This document shows, in pieces, positions 16,304-25,917 of a stretch of 64,000 bases of DNA (the first letter of the stretch is position 1; every line of letters begins with the position of its first letter). Location of the stretch: contig NC_007947.1 of NCBI RefSeq assembly GCF_000013705.1, forward strand, positions 124,001-188,000, read 5' to 3'. Source of the stretch: Methylobacillus flagellatus KT. Lineage in GTDB: Bacteria > Pseudomonadota > Gammaproteobacteria > Burkholderiales > Methylophilaceae. Position numbers and translations under genes: made by a program. The notes under the pieces were generated by a model. It searched no databases. It saw only the letters and a program-made list of their open reading frames with translations, and was not told the DNA's origin.

Positions 16304-17803
16304 TTGCCTAACAAAAAATCGGATTTTCCTGAGATCGCGGCAGTCGATCTGGGGTCCAATAGCTTCCGTCTGCAACTCGCAAGAGTTGCAGACGGTCACC
16401 TCATTTTTCATGACTCCCTCCGCGAAGCCGTGCGTCTAGGCGCCGGTCTGGATAACAATAACAACCTCAGCGCGGATGCGCAGCAACGTGCGATCGATTG
16501 CCTGAAGCGGTTTGGAGAACGATTGCGTGGCTTGCCTCCGCAAGCCGTGCGTGCAGTGGCCACCAACACTTTCCGTGTGGCACGCAATGCGCCCAACCTG
16601 ATGGAGGAAGCACAGGCTGCGCTCGGCTTCCCGATCGAAATCATTGCCGGACGTGAAGAGGCGCGCATGATTTTTGTCGGCGTCAGTCACAGCCTGCCGC
16701 CCGCCATGCATAAACGTCTGGTGATCGATATTGGCGGCGGTTCGACCGAATTCATCATCGGGCGTGGTATTGAGCCGATGGAAATGGAAAGCCTGTACAT
16801 GGGCTGCGTCAGCTACAGCCTGCGCTATTTTCCCGATGGCAAGCTCACCGAGAACGCATTCGAGCGTGCGCGGATTGCTGCTGCCGCCGAAATCCAGAGT
16901 ATACGCAAGCATTTCGTTGCCGAAGGTTGGGATGAGGCGGTCGGGTCATCGGGCACCGCCAAGGCTCTGGGCGAGATCATTCGCCTGAGCGGATTGGGCG
17001 AAGGAGAGATCACCAGGGAAGGACTGGCATTTCTGCACGAACAATTGCTCAAGGCCAAGGAGATCAAGAGAATTGACTTACCGGGCCTGAGCGCTGACCG
17101 GGCGGCGGTATTGCCGGGCGGGTTGGCCATCATGATGGCCGCATTCGATGCTCTCAAGATCGAGCGCATGACGACGGCGAACAGCGCGTTGCGCGAAGGC
17201 GTACTGTATGAGCTGCTAGGCCGCTTGCATGACCAAGATACCCGCGAAGTCACGGTTTCAAGCTTCATGCGGCGTTATCATGTCGAGCCTGACCAGGCTG
17301 CGCGTGTGCGGGAGATGGCATTGCGCCTGCTGGCACAGTGCGCCGATCAGTTGCAGCAATGGGATGAGGAAACGGCTGCACAATACCTGACTTGGGCGGC
17401 GCACCTGCATGAGATCGGGGTCTCCATCGCCCATGCGGGTTATCACAAGCATTCCGCCTATATCGTCGAGAATGCCGATATGCCGGGCTTTTCCAATATG
17501 GAGCAGGAAACGTTGGGCCTGCTGGTCAAGGCGCACCGCCGCTCGCTCGCCAAGCTCGAAGCCAATCTGATCGGCCATCATGATCGTTTGCTGCTGATCC
17601 TGATTCTGCGCCTGGCCGTACTATTCCACCGCAATCGCCAGCCTGACCACTATCCTGAGCCAGCGCTGTCTATTCTGAAGTCTGGCTACCGGCTCAATAT
17701 TACTTCCACATGGCTGAAGGATAATCCGTTGACGGAGGCGGAGTTGCTGAATGAGGTGGCCTATTGGAAGGAGATCGGCCTGAGTCTGGAGCTGGTTTCC
17801 TGA
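16304..17803 (+). CDS. ppx: exopolyphosphatase (Ppx/GppA family)
   Basis: A 499-residue enzyme releasing phosphate from polyphosphate ends (or hydrolysing pppGpp). The ASKHA-fold motifs are visible: AAVDLGSNSFRLQLARV near the N-terminus, VRAVATNTFRVARN, AGREEARMIFVGV and the phosphate loop VIDIGGGSTEFIIG. The C-terminal third is the HD-like helical region (HLHEIGVSIAHAGYHKHSAYI). The start is TTG at 16304, with an AAGG-type site upstream and no better in-frame ATG. It is convergent with ppk1 and shares its terminator. Confidence 0.94.
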   Translation: MPNKKSDFPEIAAVDLGSNSFRLQLARVADGHLIFHDSLREAVRLGAGLDNNNNLSADAQQRAIDCLKRFGERLRGLPPQAVRAVATNTFRVARNAPNLMEEAQAALGFPIEIIAGREEARMIFVGVSHSLPPAMHKRLVIDIGGGSTEFIIGRGIEPMEMESLYMGCVSYSLRYFPDGKLTENAFERARIAAAAEIQSIRKHFVAEGWDEAVGSSGTAKALGEIIRLSGLGEGEITREGLAFLHEQLLKAKEIKRIDLPGLSADRAAVLPGGLAIMMAAFDALKIERMTTANSALREGVLYELLGRLHDQDTREVTVSSFMRRYHVEPDQAARVREMALRLLAQCADQLQQWDEETAAQYLTWAAHLHEIGVSIAHAGYHKHSAYIVENADMPGFSNMEQETLGLLVKAHRRSLAKLEANLIGHHDRLLLILILRLAVLFHRNRQPDHYPEPALSILKSGYRLNITSTWLKDNPLTEAELLNEVAYWKEIGLSLELVS

Positions 17804-17840
17804 GAGGCGAAACTTTCATCAAGCGCTAGTTAAAGAAAGG

Positions 17841-17865
17841 AAAAAGGCCGGAATTCCGGCCTTTT
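17841..17865 (+). terminator. bidirectional terminator between ppx and ppk1
   Basis: A near-perfect palindrome with arms AAAAAGGCCGGAA and TTCCGGCCTTTT lies between the convergent ppx and ppk1 genes. A and T tracts on both sides fit an intrinsic terminator working in both directions. Confidence 0.9.
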
Positions 17866-17889
17866 CGGTATCTGGTCCAGAGGCCTGGC

Positions 17890-19971
17890 TCAGCTCTCGG
17901 GCAATATTTCCTGTCCATGCTCCGCCATCAGGAATTGCTGTGCTGCAAAACTGGCCCGGCGGCTGGCCTTGCGTTCGTAATGGCCATCGGACTGCATTTC
18001 CCAGGCGTTGCTGTTATCCTTGAGATAGGGTTCCAGGCCTTCCTTGAACACGCGCTTCTTTACCTTGGCATCCAGTAGCGGGAAGCAAACTTCGATGCGG
18101 CGGAAGAAATTGCGATACATCCAGTCTGCGCTCGACAGGTAAATGTGTTCTGCGCCGTCGTCATAAAAATAGAAGATGCGCGTGTGCTCGAGAAATCGTC
18201 CCACGATGGAACGCACCCGGATATTCTCCGATATGCCCGGAATGCCTGGGCGGAGGGCGCAGACGCCGCGCACGATGAGGTCGATTTGCACGCCGGCGCA
18301 GGAGGCATCGTACAAGGCTCGGATCACGTCGGGATCGAGTAGGGCATTCATCTTGGCAATGATGCGGGCCTTCTTGCCCGACCTGGCAATTTCCGCTTCA
18401 TTCTGGATTGCCTTGACCGTGCGCTGGTGCAAGGTGAACGGCGACTGCCAGAGATGGCGCAGCTTGCTAGCCTTGCCCAGGCCCGTCAGCTGGGCGAAGA
18501 CGTCATTCACATCCTCGCTGATTTCTTCCTGGCAGGTGAGCAGGCCGAAGTCGGTATACAGGCGCGCGGTACGCTGGTGGTAGTTGCCGGTGGCAATATG
18601 CACATAACGCCGCAGCTTGTCTTCATCGCGCCGCACCACCATGGCCATCTTGGCATGGGTCTTGTGCCCCACCACGCCATACACGACGTGAGCGCCGGCA
18701 TTTTCCAGCTTGGCTGCCCAGTTGATATTGGCTTCTTCATCAAAGCGTGCCAACAGCTCCACCACCACGGTGACTTCCTTGCCGCGCTGTGCGGCGTCAA
18801 TCAGGGATGTCATCAGTGTGGAGTCTGCGCTGGTGCGGTAGAACGTCTGCTTGATGGCCAACACTTGCGGATCCTCCGCAGCCTGCTTGATGAATTCTAC
18901 TACCGGATTGAACGACTGGAATGGATGATGCAGCAGGATATCCTGCTTGCGGATGGCCTTGAAGATGTCCTGGTCCTTATCCAGCTCCCGTGGCAGGCTG
19001 GGCGTGTAATGCGGATACTTCAGGTCCGGGCGGTCCACGCTGTCCGGGATCTGCATCAGCCGAACGAGGTTGACCAGACCATTGACCTGGTAGAGGTCGT
19101 CCTGGCCCAGGCCAAATTGACCCAGTAAAAAGGCGGACATTTCCGCCGGGCAGCTGTCGGCTACTTCCAGGCGTACGGCATCGCCGTATTGACGGTGAGT
19201 CAGCTCACCTTGCAGGGCGAGGCGCAAGTCCTTGGTCTCTTCATCATCCAAGGTCAACTCGCTATCGCGCGTGACGCGGAACTGGTAGCAACCTTTTACC
19301 GTCATGCCGGAGAACAGTTCGTTAACATGCGCGTGCAGGATGGATGACAGGAATACGAAACCATGGTCGCAGCCGGCAATGTCGCGCGGCAGGCGGATGA
19401 CGCGCGGCAGCGCGCGCGGCGCCTGCACGATGGCGACGCCCGAATTGCGCCCGAAGGCGTCCTTGCCTTCCAGCTCGACGGCAAAGTTCAGGCTTTTGTT
19501 CAGTACGCGAGGGAACGGGTGTGCTGGATCCAGCCCGATCGGGGTGAGAATGGGCATCAACTCGCGGAAGAAGTAAGTAGCAATCCACTCGCGCTGGACC
19601 TCGTTCCAGTCACCGCGGCGGATAAAGCGGATTTCCTGGGCTGCCAGCTGTGGGAGTACGATTTCATTGAGGATCTTGTACTGGTGATCCACCATTTCAT
19701 GCGCCAGCTTGCTGATCTTGGCGAGCGCCTGCTTGGGCAGCATGCCGTCGGCGCCTACATGCGGCGAGTTGTATTTGATCTGGTTCTTGAGGCCTGCTAC
19801 GCGCACCTCGAAGAACTCATCCATATTGCTGCTGAAAATGCAGAGGAACTTGAGGCGTTCAAGCAGGGGTACGCGTTCGTCCTCAGCTTGGGCCAATACG
19901 CGACGGTTGAAGGCGAGAATGCCTAGCTCGCGATTGATGAAATACTCGGGAGTCAATTTGACGGGCAACAT
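17890..19971 (-). CDS. ppk1: polyphosphate kinase 1
   Basis: A 693-residue PPK1 that reversibly transfers the gamma phosphate of ATP to polyphosphate. Domains in order: N-domain (YFINRELGILAFNRRVL and FLCIFSSNMDEFFEVRV), head domain, then two phospholipase-D-like catalytic domains. The autophosphorylated His lies in VVGHKTHAKMAMVV, and RYVHIATGNYH follows. Length matches the family. It is head-on with ppx, the opposing activity. Confidence 0.96.
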   Translation of the reverse strand: MLPVKLTPEYFINRELGILAFNRRVLAQAEDERVPLLERLKFLCIFSSNMDEFFEVRVAGLKNQIKYNSPHVGADGMLPKQALAKISKLAHEMVDHQYKILNEIVLPQLAAQEIRFIRRGDWNEVQREWIATYFFRELMPILTPIGLDPAHPFPRVLNKSLNFAVELEGKDAFGRNSGVAIVQAPRALPRVIRLPRDIAGCDHGFVFLSSILHAHVNELFSGMTVKGCYQFRVTRDSELTLDDEETKDLRLALQGELTHRQYGDAVRLEVADSCPAEMSAFLLGQFGLGQDDLYQVNGLVNLVRLMQIPDSVDRPDLKYPHYTPSLPRELDKDQDIFKAIRKQDILLHHPFQSFNPVVEFIKQAAEDPQVLAIKQTFYRTSADSTLMTSLIDAAQRGKEVTVVVELLARFDEEANINWAAKLENAGAHVVYGVVGHKTHAKMAMVVRRDEDKLRRYVHIATGNYHQRTARLYTDFGLLTCQEEISEDVNDVFAQLTGLGKASKLRHLWQSPFTLHQRTVKAIQNEAEIARSGKKARIIAKMNALLDPDVIRALYDASCAGVQIDLIVRGVCALRPGIPGISENIRVRSIVGRFLEHTRIFYFYDDGAEHIYLSSADWMYRNFFRRIEVCFPLLDAKVKKRVFKEGLEPYLKDNSNAWEMQSDGHYERKASRRASFAAQQFLMAEHGQEILPES

Positions 19972-20022
19972 GATAAAACCTTCACTGTATGCCCGCGATA
20001 TGACAGTTTCATGAAAAATGGT

Positions 20023-20295
20023 TCAACTATTGGGCGGAACATAGCCTGACGCAGTGTCTGCACCGTCGCCGAAGAAGTAGGCTTCGGTCTGTTGCGCGAG
20101 GTATTTGCGTGCTTGTGGATCTGCCAGGCTAAGGCGGTTTTCATTGACCAGCATGGTCTGCTGCTTGAGCCAGCCAGCCCAGGCTTCCTTGGAAACATGC
20201 TCGTAGATGCGCTTGCCGAGCTCGCCGGGGTAAGGGGGAAAGTCCAGGCCTTCAGCATTGCGGCCCAGTTTAACGCAGAAAACAGTACGTGCCAT
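20023..20295 (-). CDS. yggX: Fe(II)-trafficking / oxidative damage protection protein YggX
   Basis: A 90-residue protein starting [19 protein letters not shown] with the conserved N-terminal Cys (Cys7), then [20 protein letters not shown] and the [14 protein letters not shown] block. YggX protects Fe-S clusters and helps iron trafficking. I chose the ATG at 20295; the longer frame adds 19 unconserved residues. It is co-oriented with ppk1 and with the upstream TonB receptor gene. Confidence 0.94.
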   Translation of the reverse strand: MARTVFCVKLGRNAEGLDFPPYPGELGKRIYEHVSKEAWAGWLKQQTMLVNENRLSLADPQARKYLAQQTEAYFFGDGADTASGYVPPNS

Positions 20296-20385
20296 GATGT
20301 CGATCTTTGGGTGAAGTGAATCAAGACCGACATCATAGCGCAAGCTGTCCACGGCGGCGATACCGCCGCAGCCTGCCGACTGTCG

Positions 20386-22470
20386 CTAGAAATCTCCGCG
20401 CAGGCCGACGAGCACCGAGCGGCCGCCCATGGGTGCGATATCCTTGAGCATGGAGGTGTGGTCGCGTATGGTCTGGTCCAGCAGGTTATACGCCTTGGCA
20501 AACGCTTCCAGCTGGAAATGCTGCGAGGTCGGCAGCTTGTAGGTCACGGTGGCATTGACCAAGGTGTAGCCATCCGTGACAAGCTCGTTTTCATCGGTGC
20601 GGTCTTGTTTGAAGGCGCGCAGGATATCCAGCCGGGAGCCGAATCGGTTGAAGCGGTAATCCAGCCCGAAGCCCAGCTTCAATGGCGAGATGCGTGGCAG
20701 CGGATCGCCAGTGTCGCGGTTGGTGGCACGCACATAATCGCCACGCAGATTCAGGTCCAGCGATCCGGTCTTGTCGTAGATGCGGAATTTGCCTTCGGCC
20801 TCAATGCCTCTGAATGTCGCCTTCGCGCCGGTAAACCTGGCTTCGGTAATCACGGAGTCGGCTTGCCCTGGAATGCCATCCTCGTTCACCAGCTCGCCGC
20901 TGTTGAATAGCCCAATGAAGTTGTTAAACCGGGTGTAATAGGCGCCAATCTGGAAGGCGTGGTGGTGCCGCTTCCAGCGCAATTGGGCGTCGATGCCGTT
21001 TGAGCGTTCCTTATCGAGATCGCTGGAGCCGACTTCATACTGACCGGTGGCGACATGCTCGCCGTCAGCGTATAGCTCGAAATAGCTGGGCGCGCGTTCG
21101 TTGTGCGACAGGTTGGCGGTGACGGACCATTGCTCGTCCAGCTTGAATAGCGCGCCGCCTGCAAAGCTGTATGGCGTGAAGGATTTGGACTGGCTGGGGC
21201 CGAACTCGTCCCCGCCCCTGGAGTCGATCTTGGCGTGTTCCACACGTCCGCCAAAAGTGAGCTTGAGCGCGTCCAGCGGCAGTTCTTCATACAGGTATAC
21301 CGCACGCGTATTGGTGCGATTGGACGGCACGAAGGCTTCTTCCCCCATCGCCTGGAACCGGGAGTTGTGGAACTGTATGCCGACCACGCCATTGAGTGGG
21401 CCGATATTGCCATGGGTGGCTTCGATCGAGCCCTCCACGCCGCGGTTCTTGAAGGTGGTACCCACTTCACCATCCTCTAGTTCCTGGTGCTTGTAATCGG
21501 TATAAGCCATGCGCACCTTGACCTTGCTGATCATCCTGCCCAGGTCGCGTAGTTCGGAGGCAAAGTCCCAGCGGTCGCTCTTCATGTCAATGAGGACATC
21601 TGGGTCAGCGACGGTGCCATATTTGTTGTTGAAGGTGGAATAGGACATGCCGACATAGCCGTTTTCCAGCGCTATCGAGGCTCCAATTGCGCCGCCATCG
21701 GCATCTGAGCCGCTATTCACGAGGCGGCCCTTGCGTTCCCGCGCCTCTCCGCTCTGCTCGCTCTTGCGGCGGGACATGGCATAGCCTGGGATGTCGAGGT
21801 CATCGGTCTTGCGCTTGTAGGCGTCGGCATGCACGGTCAGCACGCCATTGCCAGCATCGACGACGACTGCACCGTTCTTCTGGTTTTCCGCACCGCCAAA
21901 CCGCACTTCGCTGCGGCCAGTGACACCGTTGATCGCTTCTTTTGGAATGCGATGATCAATCGCGTTCACCACGCCGCCCACTGCGCTGCCGCCGTAAAGC
22001 AGGGCGGCAGGGCCACGCACCACATCGATCTGCTCGATCACCAACGGATCCAGCGGCACTGCGTGATCAAAGCTCAGGCTGGAGGCATCCAGGATGCCGA
22101 CGCCGTTCTGCATCATGCGTACGCGTTCCCCATCCAGCCCGCGGATGATGGGGCGCGAGGCGTTAGGGCCGAAATAAGTGGAGGAAACGCCGGGAATGGA
22201 TTTCAGGGTTTCACCTAACGTGCTTTCGCGTTGCAGCGAAAGCTCACGCCCGCTTAGGGTGGATACCGGCACGACCATATCGTCGGAGCTGACGCCCAGC
22301 GGATTCGCAGTGACAGAGACAGTGGGCAGGTTGATTTCCCCCGCTGCCTGTACGTGCATGGAAGTCAGGGTGCTGCTGAAGGCCATGGTGATCGCCGTCA
22401 GGATGTGCTTTGGCGTAACTGGTGCGGGCGGCGTGAGGGTATGGGTGACTTTCTTCCCGGTGATGTGCAT
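20386..22470 (-). CDS. TonB-dependent receptor (ZnuD-like, probable metal uptake)
   Basis: A 694-residue outer-membrane receptor. An N-terminal export region ends near MHVQAAG, the TonB box is likely LPTVSVTANP, and the plug contains TLGETLKSIPGVSSTYFGP, RPIIRGLDGERVRMMQNG and VVRGPAALLYGGSAVGGVV. The strand-rich remainder is the barrel, ending in VLVGLRGDF. This plug sequence is typical of ZnuD-type receptors for zinc and of related copper receptors; the metal cannot be decided here. It follows a small exported CxxC protein on the same strand, a pairing that also suggests metal. Confidence 0.85.
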   Translation of the reverse strand: MHITGKKVTHTLTPPAPVTPKHILTAITMAFSSTLTSMHVQAAGEINLPTVSVTANPLGVSSDDMVVPVSTLSGRELSLQRESTLGETLKSIPGVSSTYFGPNASRPIIRGLDGERVRMMQNGVGILDASSLSFDHAVPLDPLVIEQIDVVRGPAALLYGGSAVGGVVNAIDHRIPKEAINGVTGRSEVRFGGAENQKNGAVVVDAGNGVLTVHADAYKRKTDDLDIPGYAMSRRKSEQSGEARERKGRLVNSGSDADGGAIGASIALENGYVGMSYSTFNNKYGTVADPDVLIDMKSDRWDFASELRDLGRMISKVKVRMAYTDYKHQELEDGEVGTTFKNRGVEGSIEATHGNIGPLNGVVGIQFHNSRFQAMGEEAFVPSNRTNTRAVYLYEELPLDALKLTFGGRVEHAKIDSRGGDEFGPSQSKSFTPYSFAGGALFKLDEQWSVTANLSHNERAPSYFELYADGEHVATGQYEVGSSDLDKERSNGIDAQLRWKRHHHAFQIGAYYTRFNNFIGLFNSGELVNEDGIPGQADSVITEARFTGAKATFRGIEAEGKFRIYDKTGSLDLNLRGDYVRATNRDTGDPLPRISPLKLGFGLDYRFNRFGSRLDILRAFKQDRTDENELVTDGYTLVNATVTYKLPTSQHFQLEAFAKAYNLLDQTIRDHTSMLKDIAPMGGRSVLVGLRGDF

Positions 22471-22587
22471 CTTGTAAGTCTCGCATCTAAATCTATGAAT
22501 AGGTCATGCCAAAGCATGACCATGACTTTCCCGAATGGGGAAAGCGCAATGGCAGGCATATCCCGTAATGAATCTAAAGTGAAGAAA

Positions 22588-22923
22588 TTAGGAGGGTATG
22601 CCTTGATCAGACTGGATGGAGAGGGTGGGCGGTGCGCGCGAGCTATAGGCCATCGTGCGCTCACTGCGGCATTCAATAGCGGCTGGGCCAATGCAGCCCG
22701 TATGACTGAAGACGGGGAGGAACGCGGGGGGTGTTGCGGGAATGTAGCTTTCCAGGCTGCCTAGCCCCAGGCATTGTTCGCAGACATTGCCCTGCGACGA
22801 TTGATCCTTGGCATGGCTGAGCAGCTGGTCGTGCAGATGCCAGATATCGTGCGCGGCTATGCTTTGCTGGCTGAGCAGCAGCAATAACGAAAGTACATAA
22901 CCGAGCAGGATTTTGCGCAACAT
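22588..22923 (-). CDS. small exported CxxC protein (DUF2946-like), unknown function
   Basis: A 111-residue protein starting MLRKILLGYVLSLLLLLSQQ, with a signal peptide cleaved near SIAAHD. The mature part is rich in His (HDIWHLHDQLLSH), carries VCEQCLGLGSLESYIP and ends with an AYSSRAPPTLS motif. Similar small proteins (DUF2946-like) sit before TonB-dependent metal receptors and may bind metal in the periplasm. That is inference from the CxxC, the His residues and the neighbour. An upstream TTG at 22944 is a possible alternative start; neither has a good Shine-Dalgarno. Confidence 0.65.
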   Translation of the reverse strand: MLRKILLGYVLSLLLLLSQQSIAAHDIWHLHDQLLSHAKDQSSQGNVCEQCLGLGSLESYIPATPPAFLPVFSHTGCIGPAAIECRSERTMAYSSRAPPTLSIQSDQGIPS

Positions 22924-23167
22924 GGTTGCGATTCTAGCAGTCAATGATGAAAAAAAGAAAGGTCCCGCATCATGTACGGTTTAACCAGGTTGATGTCGGC
23001 AATGGCGTGCGGGGCGGCGATGAGATCGGCAATATCCCGGCCTCCAACGTGCCAGAGCGCTTCCGCGAATTGTGTATATGCATCGTCAGTGGCATGCATT
23101 TCAGGCCAGAGTGGAGCTCAGCATGGCCGTTCTCCATGGTGAGCCAGGCTTTAACCTAGCGTTGAGG

Positions 23168-24253
23168 CTACTGCGGTAGGGAAAAAGGCGTAGGGTCGGT
23201 CCAGGGTGTCTCGCCGCACACCAAGGCTGCAGCCAGGCTGGCGCTCGCAGGCCCCATGGTCAATCCATAGCGGAAGTGCCCGGTATTGAGATATAGGTTC
23301 TCGATGCCTGGGTGTGGGCTGATGATGGGCAGGTTTTCAGGAGTTCCTGGTCTTAAGCCGCTCCAGTGCTTGAGGATGGGAAGGTCTGCTAGTTCCGGCA
23401 TCAGGGCTGCTGCCTTGGCGCGGATTGCATCCCGGACGGTATCCGTCACGGAGGGGTCGAAACCGACATCCTCAAGGGTGCTGCCAGCCAGCAGGTATCC
23501 GTCTCGGCGCGGCACCAGGTAGAAATCCTCGCGGAAGATCACGGCGCGAGGATTGTGCTCAGGCTTGTAGAGCAGGATCTGCCCGCGCATGGGCTTGATC
23601 TGCAGCTTGCTGGCCACCTCTTTGAGCAGCTCGAAGCTCCAGGCGCCGGAAGTGACGATAAAGCGGTCAGCTTCCAGTAGTTCGCCAGACGTAGTGGCCC
23701 ATGCGGTAAGCCTGGATGTGCCGGGGGAAAGCGGCATGAGCTCGGTGCGTTCCAGTAAGCGTACATGGTGGTTTTCCAGCCATGTACGCAGGGCATGCAT
23801 CAGGCAGGGAGGGCGCACCTGTTTGACGTCGGGCAGCCAGAGCGCATCTTGTCCATTGGGTGATTGCACCCCGAAGCCTGCGGCCTTAGTGTCTTCCGCC
23901 TTGACCTGGTAGCGGGCACACCACGTCAGCGCGGCTTCGCGATCGAATGGTGGCAACAGCAGAAAGCCGGAATCGAGCATTTGCGGATCTATGCCGGTTT
24001 CCTTGAACAAGCGTGCACAGATGTCCGGATATAGGGATGCGCCATAATGCGTGAGTGTATTGACATGGTCTGAATACATCCACGGCAGCAATGGAAACAT
24101 GATGCCAGTGCCCGCCCACGAGGACTCTCCCGAGGTCTGGCTGGCGATGTTGTTGCGCTCGACAATGGTGACCCTGCAGCCACGAGAAACCAGCTCCATG
24201 GCGGTGAGGCAGCCGACGATGCCGCCGCCCGCAATCAATACATGCTGGCTCAT
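23168..24253 (-). CDS. thiO: glycine oxidase ThiO-type FAD-dependent oxidoreductase
   Basis: A 361-residue DAO-family flavoenzyme. ThiO oxidises glycine to the dehydroglycine needed for the thiazole ring of thiamine. The N-terminal FAD-binding motif is HVLIAGGGIVGCLTAMEL, followed by VTIVERNNIASQTSGESSW. The C-terminal part has AGSTLEDVGFDPSVTD, HWSGLRPGTPENLPIIS and the family-typical NTGHFRYGLTMGPASA. I chose MSQHVLIAGGG at 24253. No other thiamine gene is adjacent, so the substrate within the D-amino-acid oxidase superfamily is inferred from the ThiO-like C-terminus. Confidence 0.86.
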   Translation of the reverse strand: MSQHVLIAGGGIVGCLTAMELVSRGCRVTIVERNNIASQTSGESSWAGTGIMFPLLPWMYSDHVNTLTHYGASLYPDICARLFKETGIDPQMLDSGFLLLPPFDREAALTWCARYQVKAEDTKAAGFGVQSPNGQDALWLPDVKQVRPPCLMHALRTWLENHHVRLLERTELMPLSPGTSRLTAWATTSGELLEADRFIVTSGAWSFELLKEVASKLQIKPMRGQILLYKPEHNPRAVIFREDFYLVPRRDGYLLAGSTLEDVGFDPSVTDTVRDAIRAKAAALMPELADLPILKHWSGLRPGTPENLPIISPHPGIENLYLNTGHFRYGLTMGPASASLAAALVCGETPWTDPTPFSLPQ

Positions 24254-24381
24254 GAGGCGTGGTTCCGGGGCTGTGTAATGTGAAGATGGCAGGAATGGAA
24301 TAGAGTAATCACGCAAAAATTATGCCGACTTTACCGGCATATCCTTTATTCAGGGAACATTCCCTTTTATACTTGGCACAT

Positions 24382-25380
24382 ATGGGAATTTCCAAGTTAA
24401 AGCCGAGCAATAGCGCCACTACGCTACTGCAACTTGCGCGCGAAGTGTTGGCCATCGAGGCGAGAGAAGTGCAGGCATTGGCCGGGCGCCTCGATCAGAG
24501 CTTCGTGAACGCAGTCGAGCTCATTTTACAATGCCGGGGCCGAGTTGTCGTGACCGGTATTGGCAAATCGGGTCATATCGGCAACAAGATTGCCGCTACA
24601 TTGGCCAGCACCGGGACACCGGCATTTTTCATGCATCCCGCCGAGGCGAGCCACGGCGACCTGGGCATGATCACACGGGATGACGTGGTGATTGCGCTAT
24701 CCAATTCGGGAGAGGCGGACGAACTGCTGGCACTGTTGCCGCCATTGAAGCGTATTGGGACGCCTATCATCAGTATTTCAGGCAACCGCCATTCGACCTT
24801 GTCCAAGGCGGCGGATATTTTTCTCGACGCCCATGTGTCACAGGAGGCGTGTCCCCTGGGACTTGCGCCCACCGCAAGCACGACTGCGGCGCTGGCGCTG
24901 GGAGATGCGTTGGCCGTTACCCTGCTGGATCAGCGCGGGTTCTCGCGCGAGGATTTTGCCCTGGCTCATCCTGGCGGATCCATTGGCCGGCGGCTGTTGC
25001 TGCATGTACAGGACGTCATGCGTAGTGGGGACGATATTCCTGCCGTGTCGGTCAGCAGCAGCCTTAAGGATGGCTTGCTGGAGATGTCGCGCAAGGGCTT
25101 GGGCATGACTGCGGTGCTGGATGCCGCAGACAAGCCTGTGGGCATATTCACGGATGGCGACTTGCGCCGGGCGTTCGAGGCAGGCATCGACATCAACGGG
25201 ACCCGCATGGCCGATGTCATGCATGCGCACCCCCGCAGCATTTTGCCCGGGCAGCTGGCCGTCGATGCCTTGGCCTTGATGGAGCAATATTCTATAAGCA
25301 GTCTGCTGGTCGTCGACCAGCAGGGTAATCTGGTCGGCGCACTCAATATGCACGACTTACTCATGGCAAAGGTGGTTTAG
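24382..25380 (+). CDS. kdsD: arabinose-5-phosphate isomerase KdsD
   Basis: A 332-residue isomerase making arabinose-5-phosphate from ribulose-5-phosphate for Kdo and LPS core synthesis. The SIS domain (VVVTGIGKSGHIGNKIAATL, FMHPAEASHGDLGMI, IALSNSGEADELL) is followed by two CBS domains (from about residue 205: VQDVMRSGDDIPAVS and MADVMHAHPRSILPG). I chose the ATG at 24382 (MGISKLKPSN); an upstream ATG at 24322 would add 20 residues. It opens the LPS and rpoN cluster, with kdsC starting 3 bp later. Confidence 0.94.
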   Translation: MGISKLKPSNSATTLLQLAREVLAIEAREVQALAGRLDQSFVNAVELILQCRGRVVVTGIGKSGHIGNKIAATLASTGTPAFFMHPAEASHGDLGMITRDDVVIALSNSGEADELLALLPPLKRIGTPIISISGNRHSTLSKAADIFLDAHVSQEACPLGLAPTASTTAALALGDALAVTLLDQRGFSREDFALAHPGGSIGRRLLLHVQDVMRSGDDIPAVSVSSSLKDGLLEMSRKGLGMTAVLDAADKPVGIFTDGDLRRAFEAGIDINGTRMADVMHAHPRSILPGQLAVDALALMEQYSISSLLVVDQQGNLVGALNMHDLLMAKVV

Positions 25381-25383
25381 AAG

Positions 25384-25908
25384 TTGATTTCCTTAGAAGA
25401 GCGCGCAAGGCGCATCAAGATGGCAGTATTTGACGTGGATGGCGTTTTGACCAATGGCGGGCTGATGCTGGGGGATGACGGCCTGGAATACAAGATTTTC
25501 CATTCCCAGGATGGTTTGGGAATGAAGATGCTCAAGAATACTGGCATCCGCATGGCCTATATCACAGGCCGCAAGTCCAATGTGGTGGTGAAACGTGCCG
25601 AGAATACAGGTGTACAGATCATCTATCAGGGTATAGACGATAAGCTAGAGGCATTCACCGACTTGCTGGAGAAGCAGGGCGTGTCAGCCGAGGACTGTCT
25701 GTTTATGGGGGATGATGTGATCGACATTCCTCCCATGCGCCGTGCCGGGCTCGCGGTGACCGTGCCGCATGCCATGCCGCTGGTCAAGGAGTATGCTCAT
25801 TACACCACCGAGCGCCAGGCCGGGTTGGGTGCTGTGCGCGAAGTCTGTGAGCTGCTCATGCGGGCGCAAGGCACCTTCGACGCGCAAATGGCGCCATATT
25901 TGAAGTAA
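25384..25908 (+). CDS. kdsC: Kdo-8-phosphate phosphatase KdsC
   Basis: A 174-residue HAD phosphatase removing phosphate from Kdo-8-P. Motif I is FDVDGVLTNGG, motif II ITGRKSNVVVKRAENTG and the metal-binding loop CLFMGDDVIDIPPM; no cap domain, as usual for KdsC. The start is a TTG 3 bp after the kdsD stop, behind AAAGGTGG. It lies between kdsD and lptC in the standard order. Confidence 0.94.
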   Translation: MISLEERARRIKMAVFDVDGVLTNGGLMLGDDGLEYKIFHSQDGLGMKMLKNTGIRMAYITGRKSNVVVKRAENTGVQIIYQGIDDKLEAFTDLLEKQGVSAEDCLFMGDDVIDIPPMRRAGLAVTVPHAMPLVKEYAHYTTERQAGLGAVREVCELLMRAQGTFDAQMAPYLK

Positions 25909-25917
25909 ATGCGATAA

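Noticed and set aside
22944..23159. Short ORFs in the gap between the CxxC protein gene and thiO (plus strand, 71 codons; a similar one on the minus strand)
   Set aside because: No start signals, no recognisable family, and codon pattern not convincing. I see nothing supportable in this 244-bp gap.
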